Source of the DNA: an uncultured Eubacteriales bacterium
GTDB taxonomy: Bacteria; Bacillota; Clostridia; Christensenellales; Aristaeellaceae
Assembly: GCA_900542395.1 (NCBI GenBank)
Contig: UQNM01000024.1
Location: forward strand, 1-31,892
Direction of reading: 5' to 3'
DNA: 31,892 nucleotides
Shown: positions 7,265-14,939 of the stretch, piece by piece
How positions within the stretch are numbered: the first letter of the stretch is position 1
Layout: each line of letters starts with the position of its first letter
The notes under the pieces: generated by a model
The model's input: the letters and a program-made list of their open reading frames with translations, nothing else
The model's database searches: none
Told to the model about the DNA's origin: nothing
Position numbers and translations under genes: made by a program

Positions 7265-7681
7265 ATGACCATTATCGTCTTGGACGGACAGGGCGGCGGC
7301 ATCGGCCGCGCCATCATTTCCGCCCTTCTGCCCCTCTTGCCGCAGGGCGCACAGCTCCTCTGCGTGGGCACCAACGCCATGGCGACCGCCGCCATGCTCA
7401 AGGCCGGGGCGCAGCGCGGCGCAACCGGCGAAAACGCCGTCCGCTGGGCGGCGCAGAACGCGGATATCCTCATCGCGCCCATCGCGCTGGTGCTCAAGGA
7501 TTCCATGATGGGCGAAATCACCGGCGACATGGCCGCCAGCGTCGGCTCCAGCCGCGCGACCCGGATTCTCGTGCCCACCGAGCGCTGCGGCACCCATGTC
7601 GCGGGCGCGCACGGGGTCAGCATGCAGGCGCTGGTGGAGGACGCGGCGCGGCAGGCCGCGGCCATGGCCGCGGGCGCGTGA
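7265..7681 (+). CDS. DUF3842 family protein
   Basis: A 138-aa soluble protein. The N-terminal VLDGQGGGIGRAII is a glycine-rich strand-turn-helix like a Rossmann nucleotide-binding loop, and the whole sequence matches my recollection of the DUF3842 family of Clostridia, including the TNAMATAAMLKAGA segment and the C-terminal VPTERCGTHVAG. The function is unknown. GGAGG lies nine bases before the ATG. The gene stands alone under its own promoter, divergent from the pilus-like operon. A weak hairpin (AGGC-TTTG-GCCT then TTTT, about 7681-7696) after the stop may act as a terminator. Confidence 0.85.
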   Translation: MTIIVLDGQGGGIGRAIISALLPLLPQGAQLLCVGTNAMATAAMLKAGAQRGATGENAVRWAAQNADILIAPIALVLKDSMMGEITGDMAASVGSSRATRILVPTERCGTHVAGAHGVSMQALVEDAARQAAAMAAGA

Positions 7682-7710
7682 GGCTTTGGCCTTTTTGCAT
7701 AACCTTTGGC

Positions 7711-7739
7711 TTGACGTTGCATTCATATTGCCTTATAAT
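7711..7739 (+). promoter_or_regulatory. Strong sigma-A promoter for the YhcH/YiaL gene
   Basis: TTGACG (7711-7716), a 17-bp spacer, then perfect TATAAT (7734-7739). The predicted start near 7746 gives a leader of about 127 bases before the GTG at 7873. Confidence 0.85.
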
Positions 7740-7748
7740 AAAGGGGCT

Positions 7749-7793
7749 GAAGCCCGGCGGGCTTCCGAAAGGGCCGGCCGGAGGCAACCCTTT
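7749..7793 (+). promoter_or_regulatory. Structured 5' leader with two consecutive hairpins
   Basis: GAAGCCC (7749-7755) pairs with GGGCTTC (7759-7765), though the 3-base loop is tight. AAAGGG (7768-7773) pairs with CCCTTT (7788-7793) around a GC-rich loop containing CCGGCCGG. It begins almost at the predicted transcription start. I do not recognise a known riboswitch class, and no U-tract follows, so if it regulates it is not an ordinary terminator switch. Confidence 0.45.
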
Positions 7794-7872
7794 CGCACAC
7801 GGCTGAATATTACGCCATTTTCTATACGCAGACACGCAAAAACACGCAATGAATGAAGGAGGCTGATCCCCC

Positions 7873-8328
7873 GTGATTATTGACCGCATCGAGGAACAGG
7901 AGCGTTATTACCCGCTTCATCCCGATATGGAGCTGGCGTTCGCGTTCCTCGCTGAGGCGCCCGATCTCGAGCCCGGCCGTTACGAGCTTGAAAACGGCCT
8001 GTTCGCGACGGTTTCCGAGGGCGACACCCGCCAGATGGACACCGTTTCGCTGGAAGCCCACAAGAAATACATCGACCTTCAATACTGCATCGCCGGCGGC
8101 GAGCGCATGTCCTGGGCGCATATTCAGGAGCTGAACGCGACGACGGACGACCCGGAGCACGACAACTATTTCTATGCCGGCACATCGACGTCTGTCTCCA
8201 TCCGACCGGGCATGTTCTACGTGATGTTCCCCAGCGACGGCCACAAGGCCGCCTGCCATCACGAGTTCCAGAAGCACTACCGCAAGGTGGTCGTCAAAAT
8301 CCCGATCGTTCATCAGGAAAACGACTAA
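7873..8328 (+). CDS. YhcH/YjgK/YiaL family protein
   Basis: A 151-aa cupin-like protein of the YhcH/YjgK/YiaL family (formerly DUF386). Characteristic parts are EAHKKYIDLQYCIAGGE (about residues 57-73), the central FYAGTSTSVSIRPGMFYVMFPSDGH region, and a C-terminal KVVVKIPI. The His residues in AHKKYID, DGHKA and CHH are candidate metal ligands. Members accompany sialic acid, galactoside or other sugar catabolism and some are proposed sugar-acid anomerases; the substrate here is unknown. The GTG start is set by AAGGAGG (7856-7862), ten bases upstream. It has its own promoter and leader and ends at a strong terminator, just upstream of maltose phosphorylase. Confidence 0.88.
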   Translation: MIIDRIEEQERYYPLHPDMELAFAFLAEAPDLEPGRYELENGLFATVSEGDTRQMDTVSLEAHKKYIDLQYCIAGGERMSWAHIQELNATTDDPEHDNYFYAGTSTSVSIRPGMFYVMFPSDGHKAACHHEFQKHYRKVVVKIPIVHQEND

Positions 8329-8335
8329 CTAAAGG

Positions 8336-8361
8336 GCCGCAATCAGCTTGCGGCTTTTTTT
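8336..8361 (+). terminator. Rho-independent terminator after the YhcH/YiaL gene
   Basis: GCCGCAA (8336-8342) pairs with TTGCGGC (8348-8354), followed by seven T. It separates the YhcH/YiaL gene from the maltose phosphorylase gene. Confidence 0.9.
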
Positions 8362-8444
8362 GAAATATGGCATGGCCGCTGTCCTCCCAGGGGCATGCTG
8401 TATGATAGATGGAATTTTTTAAGCTGTATCGTGAGGATATCACC

Positions 8445-10715
8445 ATGAAAACAATTTTTGAATTTGATCCCTGGCGGCTGATTGAAACCGAGCTGCACAA
8501 GGACGACATGCGCCTGTCCGAATCCATGACCTCCATCGGCAACGGCCACATGGGCATGCGCGGCAACTTTGAAGAGCGCTATTCCGGCGACAGCCACCGC
8601 GGCACCTATCTGGCGGGCGTCTGGTTCCCGGATAAGACGCGCGTGGGCTGGTGGAAAAACGGCTACCCGCAGTATTTCGGCAAGGTCATCAACGCGATGA
8701 ACATCATCTCCCTGCGCGTTCGCATCGACAGGGAGGACGTCGATCTGTACGAAGACGACGTGGTTTCCTTCTCCCGCGTGCTGGATATGCGCGCGGGCGT
8801 GCTCACCCGCGAATTTGTCATCCGCCGCGAAAAGGGCACGGTGCGCGTCTCCTTCGAGCGCTTCGTTTCCGTGGCGAGGCCGGAGCTGATGGCGCTGCGC
8901 TGCCGCGTGACGGCGGATTACGACTGCAAGGTTGCGCTGATCCCCGCCATCGACGCGGACGTGCGCAACGAGGATTCCAACTACGACGAGACCTTCTGGC
9001 TCTTCGAGGGCGAGGACGAGGATAAAAACGGCGTGCTCACCGTGCGCACCCGCACCCGCGAAAACCCCTTCGGCACGCCGCGCTTCGCCATCTGCGGCGC
9101 GATGGCCGCCGTGCCGACCGAAAAGCCGAAGAAGAACCGCGTCACCGTCGAGGAGGGCTGCGTCTCCCGCAAGTTCGTCTTCGACGTCGAGGCCGGGCAG
9201 ACCGTCGGCTGCGACAAGTTCGTCTGCGTGGCGACCGACCGCGACCACAAGGACGACGAGCTGACCGGCGCCGCGACGGCGGGCGTGCTCAGCGCGCAGG
9301 AAGCGGGCTACGACGCGCTGCGCCGCGAGCAGGAGCGCGCGTGGGCGCGCCGCTGGGAAAAGGCCGACGTGCGCATCGACGGCGACGTGGCCGGCCAGCA
9401 GGGCATCCGCTTCAACATCTTCCAGCTCTTCTCCACCTATTATGGCGAGGACGCGCAGCTCAACATCGGCCCCAAGGGCTTCACCGGCGAAAAATACGGC
9501 GGCGCGACCTATTGGGACACGGAGGCCTACTGCCTGCCTATGTACACCGCCATCGCGGGCGAGGAAGTCGCGCAGAACCTGCTCAAATACCGCTGGCTGC
9601 AAATCGACGGCGCGTACCACAACGCGCGTCAGCAGGGGCTGCCGGGCGCGCTCTATCCGATGGTGACGTTCACGGGCGTCGAGTGCCACAACGAGTGGGA
9701 AATCACCTTCGAGGAGATTCACCGCAACAACGCCATCGCCTACGCCATCTACGCCTACACGCAGTACACCGGCGACCGCAGTTACCTCGATCAATACGGC
9801 ATCGACGTGCTGCTGGGCATCGCGCGGTTCTGGGCGGGGCGCGTGCATTATTCCAAGCACGCGAATCAATACATGATCCACGGCGTAACCGGCCCGAACG
9901 AATACGAAAACAACGTCAACAACAACTGGTACACCAACCGCATGACCGCGTGGGAGCTGGCCTACACCGCCGAGCAGCTCATGCTCATCCCGCGCGAAAA
10001 GGCGCAGACGCTCGGCGTGAACGCCGAGGAGATCCGCCGCTTCCGCGAGATCAGCGAAAAGATGTACCTGCCCTATGACGAGGAGCTGGGCGTGTTCGTG
10101 CAGCACGATACCTTCCTTGACAAGGATCTGATGCCCGCCGACGCGCTCTCCCCGGCGGATCGCCCGCTGAACCAGAAGTGGAGCTGGGATCGGATTCTGC
10201 GCTCCTGCTTCATCAAGCAGGCCGACGTGCTGCAAGGGCTGTATTTCCTCGAGCCCCTCTACGACAAGGAGACCATCCGCCGCAACTTCGATTTCTATGA
10301 GCCGATGACCGTGCACGAGTCGAGCCTGTCCCCGTGCGTGCACAGCATTCTGGCCGCGAGTCTGGGCAAGCTGGAGAAAGCGCAGGAGCTGTACCGCCGC
10401 ACGGCGCGCCTCGATCTGGATAACATCAACAACGACACCTGCGACGGCCTGCACATCACCTCGATGGCCGGAAGCTGGCTTTCCATCGTGCAGGGCTTTG
10501 CGGGCATGCGCACGCTGACCGGCAGCCTGAGCTTTGACCCGCAGCTCCCCGACGGGTGGGACGGCTATGCCTTCAAGATCGTTTACCGCGGTCGGCTGAT
10601 CGAGGTCAGCGTCTCCCGCGAGGGCACGGGGCTGAAGCTGCTTTCCGGCGAAGCGCTGACCGTCATGCTGCACGGGCACGAGGTTCGCCTTGCCCCGGCG
10701 GAGGCTGACGCATGA
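8445..10715 (+). CDS. Maltose phosphorylase (glycoside hydrolase family 65)
   Basis: A 756-aa cytoplasmic GH65 enzyme that would convert maltose and phosphate to beta-glucose-1-phosphate and glucose. The N-terminal beta-sandwich (about residues 1-260) leads through a linker to the (alpha/alpha)6 barrel (about 310-680) and a small C-terminal beta domain. The catalytic acid is Glu486 in GPNEYENN, matching Glu487 of the Lactobacillus brevis enzyme as I recall it. The following NVNNNWYTN is typical of maltose rather than trehalose or kojibiose phosphorylases. HESSLSP (about 626-632) fits the phosphate-binding loop. The frame opens at 8409, but the GAGG at 8433-8436 sits correctly for the ATG at 8445, which also gives the family's length. 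A TATGAT at 8401-8406 could be its -10, without a good -35. Its stop overlaps the next gene by 4 bp. No beta-phosphoglucomutase gene is adjacent. Confidence 0.92.
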   Translation: MKTIFEFDPWRLIETELHKDDMRLSESMTSIGNGHMGMRGNFEERYSGDSHRGTYLAGVWFPDKTRVGWWKNGYPQYFGKVINAMNIISLRVRIDREDVDLYEDDVVSFSRVLDMRAGVLTREFVIRREKGTVRVSFERFVSVARPELMALRCRVTADYDCKVALIPAIDADVRNEDSNYDETFWLFEGEDEDKNGVLTVRTRTRENPFGTPRFAICGAMAAVPTEKPKKNRVTVEEGCVSRKFVFDVEAGQTVGCDKFVCVATDRDHKDDELTGAATAGVLSAQEAGYDALRREQERAWARRWEKADVRIDGDVAGQQGIRFNIFQLFSTYYGEDAQLNIGPKGFTGEKYGGATYWDTEAYCLPMYTAIAGEEVAQNLLKYRWLQIDGAYHNARQQGLPGALYPMVTFTGVECHNEWEITFEEIHRNNAIAYAIYAYTQYTGDRSYLDQYGIDVLLGIARFWAGRVHYSKHANQYMIHGVTGPNEYENNVNNNWYTNRMTAWELAYTAEQLMLIPREKAQTLGVNAEEIRRFREISEKMYLPYDEELGVFVQHDTFLDKDLMPADALSPADRPLNQKWSWDRILRSCFIKQADVLQGLYFLEPLYDKETIRRNFDFYEPMTVHESSLSPCVHSILAASLGKLEKAQELYRRTARLDLDNINNDTCDGLHITSMAGSWLSIVQGFAGMRTLTGSLSFDPQLPDGWDGYAFKIVYRGRLIEVSVSREGTGLKLLSGEALTVMLHGHEVRLAPAEADA

Positions 10716-11536
10716 TCGATATCGCCGTCATCGGCGCGGGGCCGGCCGGATACAGCGCCGCCATCACCGCCAGAAAGCGCGATCAATCCGTCGTCGTCAT
10801 CGGCCAGAATACCGGCTGGCTCGCCCGCGCGGAGCACGTCGCCAACTATCCCGGCCTGCCCGATATCTCCGGGCGCGACCTGCTGAGCGCCATGGCGAAT
10901 CAGGCGCAGGCGCTGGGCGCGGAGCTGCGCCCCGGCGTCGTCCATCAGGTGATCGCCATGGGCGATTCGTTCGCGCTCTCGCTGGGCGCGGATTTCATCG
11001 AGGCGCGGCGCGTCATCCTCTGCACCGGCGCCAAGCAGCCCAAGCTGCTCCCCGGCGAAAACGAGCTGCTCGGGCGCGGCGTCAGCTATTGCGGCACCTG
11101 CGACGGCATGCTCTACCGGGGCAAGCGCGTCGCCGTGATCGCGCAGGGGCCGGAAGCCGTGAGCGAGGCCAATTTCCTCGCCGGGCTCTGCCGCGAGGTC
11201 GTCTATTTCGGCAAGCCGGAGGACGCGCTCGATCCCCGCATCGTCGTCAGCGGCCAAAAGCCGGAGGCGATTTTGGGCGAGGCTTCCGTTTCCGGCCTTC
11301 GCGCCGGGGGCGAAGACCTGCCGTTTGACGGCGTGTTCATCTTCCGCGAGGCGGCGGCGCTCTCCGCGCTGCTGCCGGGGCTTGAGATGGACGGCGCGTT
11401 CATCCGCGTAGACCGCAGGATGCAGACGAATCTGCCTGGCGTGTTCGCCGCGGGCGACTGCACCGGCCTGCCTTTGCAAGTCGCCAAGGCCGTCGGCGAG
11501 GGCTGCGTCGCCGCCATTTCCGCCGCAACCGCCTGA
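10712..11536 (+). CDS. Thioredoxin-reductase-like flavoprotein without NADPH motifs (ferredoxin-dependent type candidate)
   Basis: A 274-aa flavoprotein of the thioredoxin reductase family. The FAD-binding VIGAGPAG is at residues 6-13, the redox pair Cys127-Cys130 is in YCGTCDG, and the C-terminal flavin motif AGDCTGLPLQVAKAVGEG is at about 247-264. The middle domain is unusual. Where NADPH-dependent enzymes have GGGDSA it reads AQGPEA (144-149), and the HRRxxxR phosphate-binding motif is missing. The protein is also about 35 residues shorter than E. coli TrxB. These are the hallmarks described for ferredoxin-dependent flavin thioredoxin reductases of clostridia. The ATG overlaps the maltose phosphorylase stop (ATGA), so the two are co-translated; no ribosome site of its own stands out. 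The electron donor is inference; the fold assignment is secure. Confidence 0.88.
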   Translation: MIDIAVIGAGPAGYSAAITARKRDQSVVVIGQNTGWLARAEHVANYPGLPDISGRDLLSAMANQAQALGAELRPGVVHQVIAMGDSFALSLGADFIEARRVILCTGAKQPKLLPGENELLGRGVSYCGTCDGMLYRGKRVAVIAQGPEAVSEANFLAGLCREVVYFGKPEDALDPRIVVSGQKPEAILGEASVSGLRAGGEDLPFDGVFIFREAAALSALLPGLEMDGAFIRVDRRMQTNLPGVFAAGDCTGLPLQVAKAVGEGCVAAISAATA

Positions 11537-11547
11537 TTTCACGAATT

Positions 11548-11600
11548 TTCCCATGATTTACGCCGTTTTTGCCGTAAAATCATGGGAATTTTGCTTTTTT
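11548..11600 (+). terminator. Hairpin terminator after the flavoprotein gene
   Basis: CCCATGATTTACG (from 11550) pairs with CGTAAAATCATGGG (to 11585) with one bulged A. It is followed by AATTTTGCTTTTTT. Confidence 0.8.
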
Positions 11601-11602
11601 CC

Positions 11603-11631
11603 TTGTCCGCGCAAAGCGTCCGTGTTATAAT
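11603..11631 (+). promoter_or_regulatory. Sigma-A promoter for the orphan gene and rsmF-like gene
   Basis: TTGTCC (11603-11608), a 17-bp spacer, then perfect TATAAT (11626-11631). It is the only promoter seen before the two downstream genes, so they probably share a transcript. Confidence 0.8.
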
Positions 11632-11706
11632 CAATTATGAACATATACACAGAAAGGTTTGTTTTTCTGCCAAACGGTTTTGGATACGACGGAAGGAGGC
11701 AAACAG

Positions 11707-12123
11707 GTGAGAACGATTGAAACGGGCAGGGCGATTGTCGATATCGTCGCTTGGCCTGAGGATCGCCCCTGGGAGGGGCGCTATCAGACGTCCAGCCAGA
11801 TCGAGGGCGGGCTTTGTCGGCTTGTGCTTTCGCCCGACGTCTTTCACGATGCGGCGCGCGCCAACACCGCCTATCGCCGCTTCGCCCGGAAGATTGAGCG
11901 CGCGGGGCTGATCCCGCCGAACGTGGTCTTTCGCCACATGGTTTCGCGCACATCGCAAAACGTGTTCTGCATCCTGACCACGACGGAATCCGTGTTCAAC
12001 TCGGCCTGTTCCGTCGGCAAATTCTACGTTGTGGAATCCGGCATCGACGAGCGCCGCCGCCTGTGCGCCGTCCGCGTGCGCGATCATGTTTCCCCCAATA
12101 ACCCGCAGGAGAACGTCATGTAA
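11707..12123 (+). CDS. Hypothetical protein, 138 aa
   Basis: I do not recognise this protein. It is predicted soluble, without a signal peptide or membrane segment. The N-terminal part has strands (AIVDIVAW) and a WPEDRPWEGRY segment; the middle is basic and helical (YRRFARKIERAG, about residues 58-69); the C-terminal half alternates strands with Thr/Ser-rich turns (FCILTTTESVFNSACS). The GTG start is chosen because AAGGAGG (11693-11699) lies seven bases upstream; an in-frame ATG at 11659 lies close to the predicted transcript start without a ribosome site. It ends one base before the rsmF-like start, so both are probably one unit. A link to rRNA modification or translation is only a guess from context. 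Confidence 0.7.
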   Translation: MRTIETGRAIVDIVAWPEDRPWEGRYQTSSQIEGGLCRLVLSPDVFHDAARANTAYRRFARKIERAGLIPPNVVFRHMVSRTSQNVFCILTTTESVFNSACSVGKFYVVESGIDERRRLCAVRVRDHVSPNNPQENVM

Positions 12124-12124
12124 T

Positions 12125-13468
12125 ATGCAGCCATTGCCGAAAAAATTCGAAGAACAAATGAAGCGCCTGCTCGGTGAAGCAGGCTTTTTTGCGTATCTTG
12201 ACGCGCTGAATCAGCCGTATACCCGCGCGCTGCGCGTCAACCTGCTCCTCCGCCCGGATGGAACGCCGCCCTGCCCCATCGAGGGGCTCGGCGCGCCCGT
12301 CCCGTGGGCGAAGGGCGCGTATTTCGTCGAGGGCGACGCGCGCCCCGGCCTGTCGCCGCTGCACGAGGGCGGCCTGTTTTACATGCAGGAGCCGAGCGCC
12401 CTGACCGCCGTCACCGCGCTCGATCCCCAGCCCGGCGAGCGGGTGCTCGACCTCTGCGCCGCGCCCGGCGGCAAGAGCACGCAGATCGCCGCGCTGATGG
12501 CGGGGCGCGGGCTGCTCTGCTGCAACGAGCCCATCCCCAGCCGCGCGCAGATTCTCTCCCGCAACATCGAGCGCATGGGCGTTCGCAACGCCGTCGTGCT
12601 CAGCGCCATGCCGGATGCGCTCGCGCCGCGCTTCTCCGCGTTTTTCGACCGCATTTTGGTGGATGCGCCCTGCTCCGGCGAGGGCATGTTCCGCCGCCAG
12701 CCGGAAGCGCGCGACGAATGGGACGCCGACGCCCCGCGCCACTGTGCCGACCGCCAGATGGAGATTTTGGCGCAGGCCGCGAAGATGCTCCGCCCCGGCG
12801 GCACGATGGTCTATTCCACCTGCACGTTCAACGACACGGAGAACGAGGGCGTGCTCCGGCGCTTTCTGGCGCTACACCCGGAATTTTCGCTCGTGCCGTT
12901 CGCCCTGCCGGGTCTGCCCGAGGCGAAGGACGGCTATCTGCACCTCTATCCGCACGAGATGCGCGGCGAAGGGCATTTCGTCAGCCGCCTGAAAAAAGCC
13001 GACGCGCCCGTTCAGGCCGTTCCCCAGCGGAAAGCGCCCGCCCGCGCCGCCGCCAGGGGCAAAGCGCCCGCGCCCATCGCCCTGCCGGATGTGTTTTCCG
13101 GTGCGTTCGCGCCGGAGCGGCTGTATACGGCGGGCGACGCGCTCTGGATGCTGCCGGAGGGGATTTCCATCGAGCAACTCAGCGGCCTGCGCGTGCTGCG
13201 CACGGGGCTTTTGCTCGCGCATGCGGAGGGAAAGCGCAGCGAGCCGGATCACGCGCTGGCCATGGCGCTGCACCCGGAGGAAGCCGCGCGAACCGCAAGC
13301 CTGACGCAGACGCAGGCACTGGCCTATCAGGCGGGCGAAACGCTGTCGCTCGGCGACCTGCCCGGCGGCTACACCTTGCTCTGCTGCGAGGGCGTTTCGC
13401 TCGGCTGGGGCAAGCAGGCGGGCGGCCTGATGAAAAACCACTATCCCAAGGGTCTGCGGCGAAGATGA
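12125..13468 (+). CDS. RsmF-type 16S rRNA (cytosine-C5) methyltransferase
   Basis: A 447-aa RNA m5C methyltransferase of the NOL1/NOP2/Sun (RsmB/RsmF) family, using S-adenosylmethionine. A short N-terminal RNA-binding region (about residues 1-90, with TRALRVN) is followed by the Rossmann methyltransferase domain: SAM loop DLCAAPGGKST (about 109-119), motif IV DAPCSGEGMF with Cys183, and motif VI YSTCTFNDTENE with Cys233. The motif VI Cys is the nucleophile in this family, and the motif IV Cys releases the product. After a Lys/Arg/Ala/Pro-rich linker (about 285-320), the C-terminal part (to GGLMKNHYPKGLRR) resembles RsmF C-terminal RNA-binding domains. The ATG at 12125 is preceded by AGGAG at 12107-12111, a rather long spacing that suggests coupling to the preceding gene. 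The target base is inferred from family only. Confidence 0.92.
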   Translation: MQPLPKKFEEQMKRLLGEAGFFAYLDALNQPYTRALRVNLLLRPDGTPPCPIEGLGAPVPWAKGAYFVEGDARPGLSPLHEGGLFYMQEPSALTAVTALDPQPGERVLDLCAAPGGKSTQIAALMAGRGLLCCNEPIPSRAQILSRNIERMGVRNAVVLSAMPDALAPRFSAFFDRILVDAPCSGEGMFRRQPEARDEWDADAPRHCADRQMEILAQAAKMLRPGGTMVYSTCTFNDTENEGVLRRFLALHPEFSLVPFALPGLPEAKDGYLHLYPHEMRGEGHFVSRLKKADAPVQAVPQRKAPARAAARGKAPAPIALPDVFSGAFAPERLYTAGDALWMLPEGISIEQLSGLRVLRTGLLLAHAEGKRSEPDHALAMALHPEEAARTASLTQTQALAYQAGETLSLGDLPGGYTLLCCEGVSLGWGKQAGGLMKNHYPKGLRRR

Positions 13469-13515
13469 AAGCGAGCTGCGCTTCCGCCGAAGTCCGAAAA
13501 ATTTACGGCCAACAA

Positions 13516-13550
13516 AAAGGGGTCGCGGCGATTTTTGCCGCGATCCCTTT
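13516..13550 (+). terminator. Bidirectional terminator between rsmF-like gene and secreted orphan
   Basis: AAAGGGGTCGCGGC (13516-13529) pairs with GCCGCGATCCCTTT (13537-13550) with one G-T pair. T-runs flank it on each strand, so it can end both convergent units. Confidence 0.88.
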
Positions 13551-13586
13551 TCCTATGATGTCTGAGATTTACAAACCCATACGGCG

Positions 13587-14759
13587 TTATTCCACCGGCA
13601 CGAGCTGGCCGTCCGCGCCGATCTTCATCACGTCGTCATCCACGCCGCCGACGACGAGCTGATCCGCGTCGTTGAGGCCGTACTGATCGTAGGCCGCGCG
13701 CAGGTCGGAAACGTTGTACTGCATCACCGCCGCGCCATTCTTATCCAGCAGGGTCACGGTCGTGATGTTCGTGCGTTCAAAGACCTCCAGCACCTTTTCG
13801 TCAAAGCGCATCGTCAGCTTCTCCGGCGCGACGGTATTGACGCGCAGGCTGATGCCCTTGCTCTTATCCGCGTTCCAGTTCAGGCGCTCGCGCATCGTCA
13901 CCGGCTGGCCGTCGATCAGCAGGCGCAGGTTGTAGCTGTGGTAGCCCAGATAGAGCTGCTTGATCCAATACGGGCTGCCGTATACGCCGCCGATGGCCTC
14001 AGCCTGACGCTTCATTTCCATGTCGTGGCGAATTTCTTCCTCGCTCGGGCCTTCGTCCTCGCCGACGGTTCGGGTCACGATAAAGTCCTTCCAATGCTCT
14101 CCGTTTTCGTCTTCCCAAGTCAGCGTCACGATGACGTTGTATGTACCGGGCGTTTCGAAGGAGAATCTGCGGTCAACCAGCTTCTCTGCTTCTTCCTGCG
14201 TTCCGGCTTGCACAAAATCACTTGTATAGGCCGAGATATTTGAAACTTTCTGACCCTTTGTTTCCCCATCTTGGTCTACCGCCGGATAATATTCATCCTC
14301 GGCTGCCTTCAGCGTACCCCTATTCGTCAGATGGCCGTTTTCATAGACAAATACGCTGGTATACTCTCCGTCGCCGATAACGCCTTCGTTGACGAGTTTG
14401 ACTTCGCCATTCCCCTTGGTAGACATCCACACGTTTTCAACTTTTGTGTCTTTATCCAAAACGACGTAGTATTTTTCATTGTCCGCGGTTATGTCCACAT
14501 ATGCAATTTGAACGCCGTTAAAGAAGAAACTTCCTCCCTTTTGGAAACTGCCTGAAAACCCTCCACCCATATTAAACTCAATCTCGCCGCCCGTAAAGGT
14601 ATAGGTGTCCCCATCCTTCGTAACGGTCAGCTTGTCTTCCTTAAACGTGTTGGAAGTTTGCAGCCCGCTGGCGATTTGTCTCCAAGTCACGGCGCTTGCG
14701 CTCATCGGCGTCAGCAGAATCATGGCCGCGGTCGATAGAGCAATCACTTTTTTCAACAT
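13587..14759 (-). CDS. Secreted protein of unknown function, 390 aa
   Basis: No family was recognised. Residues 1-23 are a clear signal peptide (LKK, a hydrophobic core, then SASA), predicting export. The mature part is beta-rich. The first 130 residues contain repeated short strands (DGDTYTFTGGEIEF, Gly/Phe-rich FSGSFQKGGSFFF). A middle segment (ETPGTYNVIVTLTWEDENGE) looks like an Ig/PKD-type strand pair. An acidic helical stretch (GPSEEEIRHDMEMKRQAEA, about 238-256) is followed by YGSPYWIKQLYLGYHSYNLRLL and a final acidic strand domain with VVGGVDDDVMKIG. There is no LPxTG, lipobox or SLH motif, so it is probably released or held by protein contacts. GGGAGGGGA precedes the ATG, and the promoter is full consensus, which suggests high expression. 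The 5' half is lower in GC than nearby core genes. Confidence 0.8.
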   Translation of the reverse strand: MLKKVIALSTAAMILLTPMSASAVTWRQIASGLQTSNTFKEDKLTVTKDGDTYTFTGGEIEFNMGGGFSGSFQKGGSFFFNGVQIAYVDITADNEKYYVVLDKDTKVENVWMSTKGNGEVKLVNEGVIGDGEYTSVFVYENGHLTNRGTLKAAEDEYYPAVDQDGETKGQKVSNISAYTSDFVQAGTQEEAEKLVDRRFSFETPGTYNVIVTLTWEDENGEHWKDFIVTRTVGEDEGPSEEEIRHDMEMKRQAEAIGGVYGSPYWIKQLYLGYHSYNLRLLIDGQPVTMRERLNWNADKSKGISLRVNTVAPEKLTMRFDEKVLEVFERTNITTVTLLDKNGAAVMQYNVSDLRAAYDQYGLNDADQLVVGGVDDDVMKIGADGQLVPVE

Positions 14760-14799
14760 AGAATGTCCCCTCCCTCAAACGATTATTTTGATGATCATA

Positions 14800-14828
14800 A
14801 TTATACGCCAAACATTTCCAAGTGTCAA
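14800..14828 (-). promoter_or_regulatory. Full-consensus sigma-A promoter of the secreted orphan
   Basis: On the minus strand, TTGACA (14828-14823), a 17-bp spacer, then TATAAT (14805-14800): 12/12 to consensus. A short ATGATCAT palindrome lies just downstream (14791-14798) in the predicted start region. Confidence 0.93.
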
Positions 14829-14901
14829 TAAATCATGCGTTTTTTTGTGCCTTTCCTATAAAGTTTGGGAATATGCGGCGCAAAATGGCTGTTTTCGGAG
14901 C

Positions 14902-14928
14902 ACAAAAAGCCACCCTTTCGGATGGCTT
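14902..14928 (-). terminator. Terminator of the TRAP operon
   Basis: On the minus strand the stem AAGCCATCC/GGGTGGCTT, closed by a GAAA tetraloop (14928-14907), is followed by TTTTTGT. It lies just after the dctM stop. Confidence 0.9.
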
Positions 14929-14939
14929 AGGTGTTTTTC

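Noticed and set aside
9341..10078. Alternative-frame gene inside maltose phosphorylase
   Set aside because: It is an Arg/Ala/His-rich frame-shifted reading of the real gene, with no independent start signal.
8343..10679. An open frame of 778 codons antisense to maltose phosphorylase
   Set aside because: It mirrors the third-codon GC bias of the sense gene, has no ribosome site, and its product is a compositionally odd His/Ala/Val/Arg-rich sequence.
14780..14805. Fur-like box downstream of the consensus promoter
   Set aside because: Only short ATGATCAT and AT-rich matches are present; the agreement with the 19-bp Fur consensus is poor.
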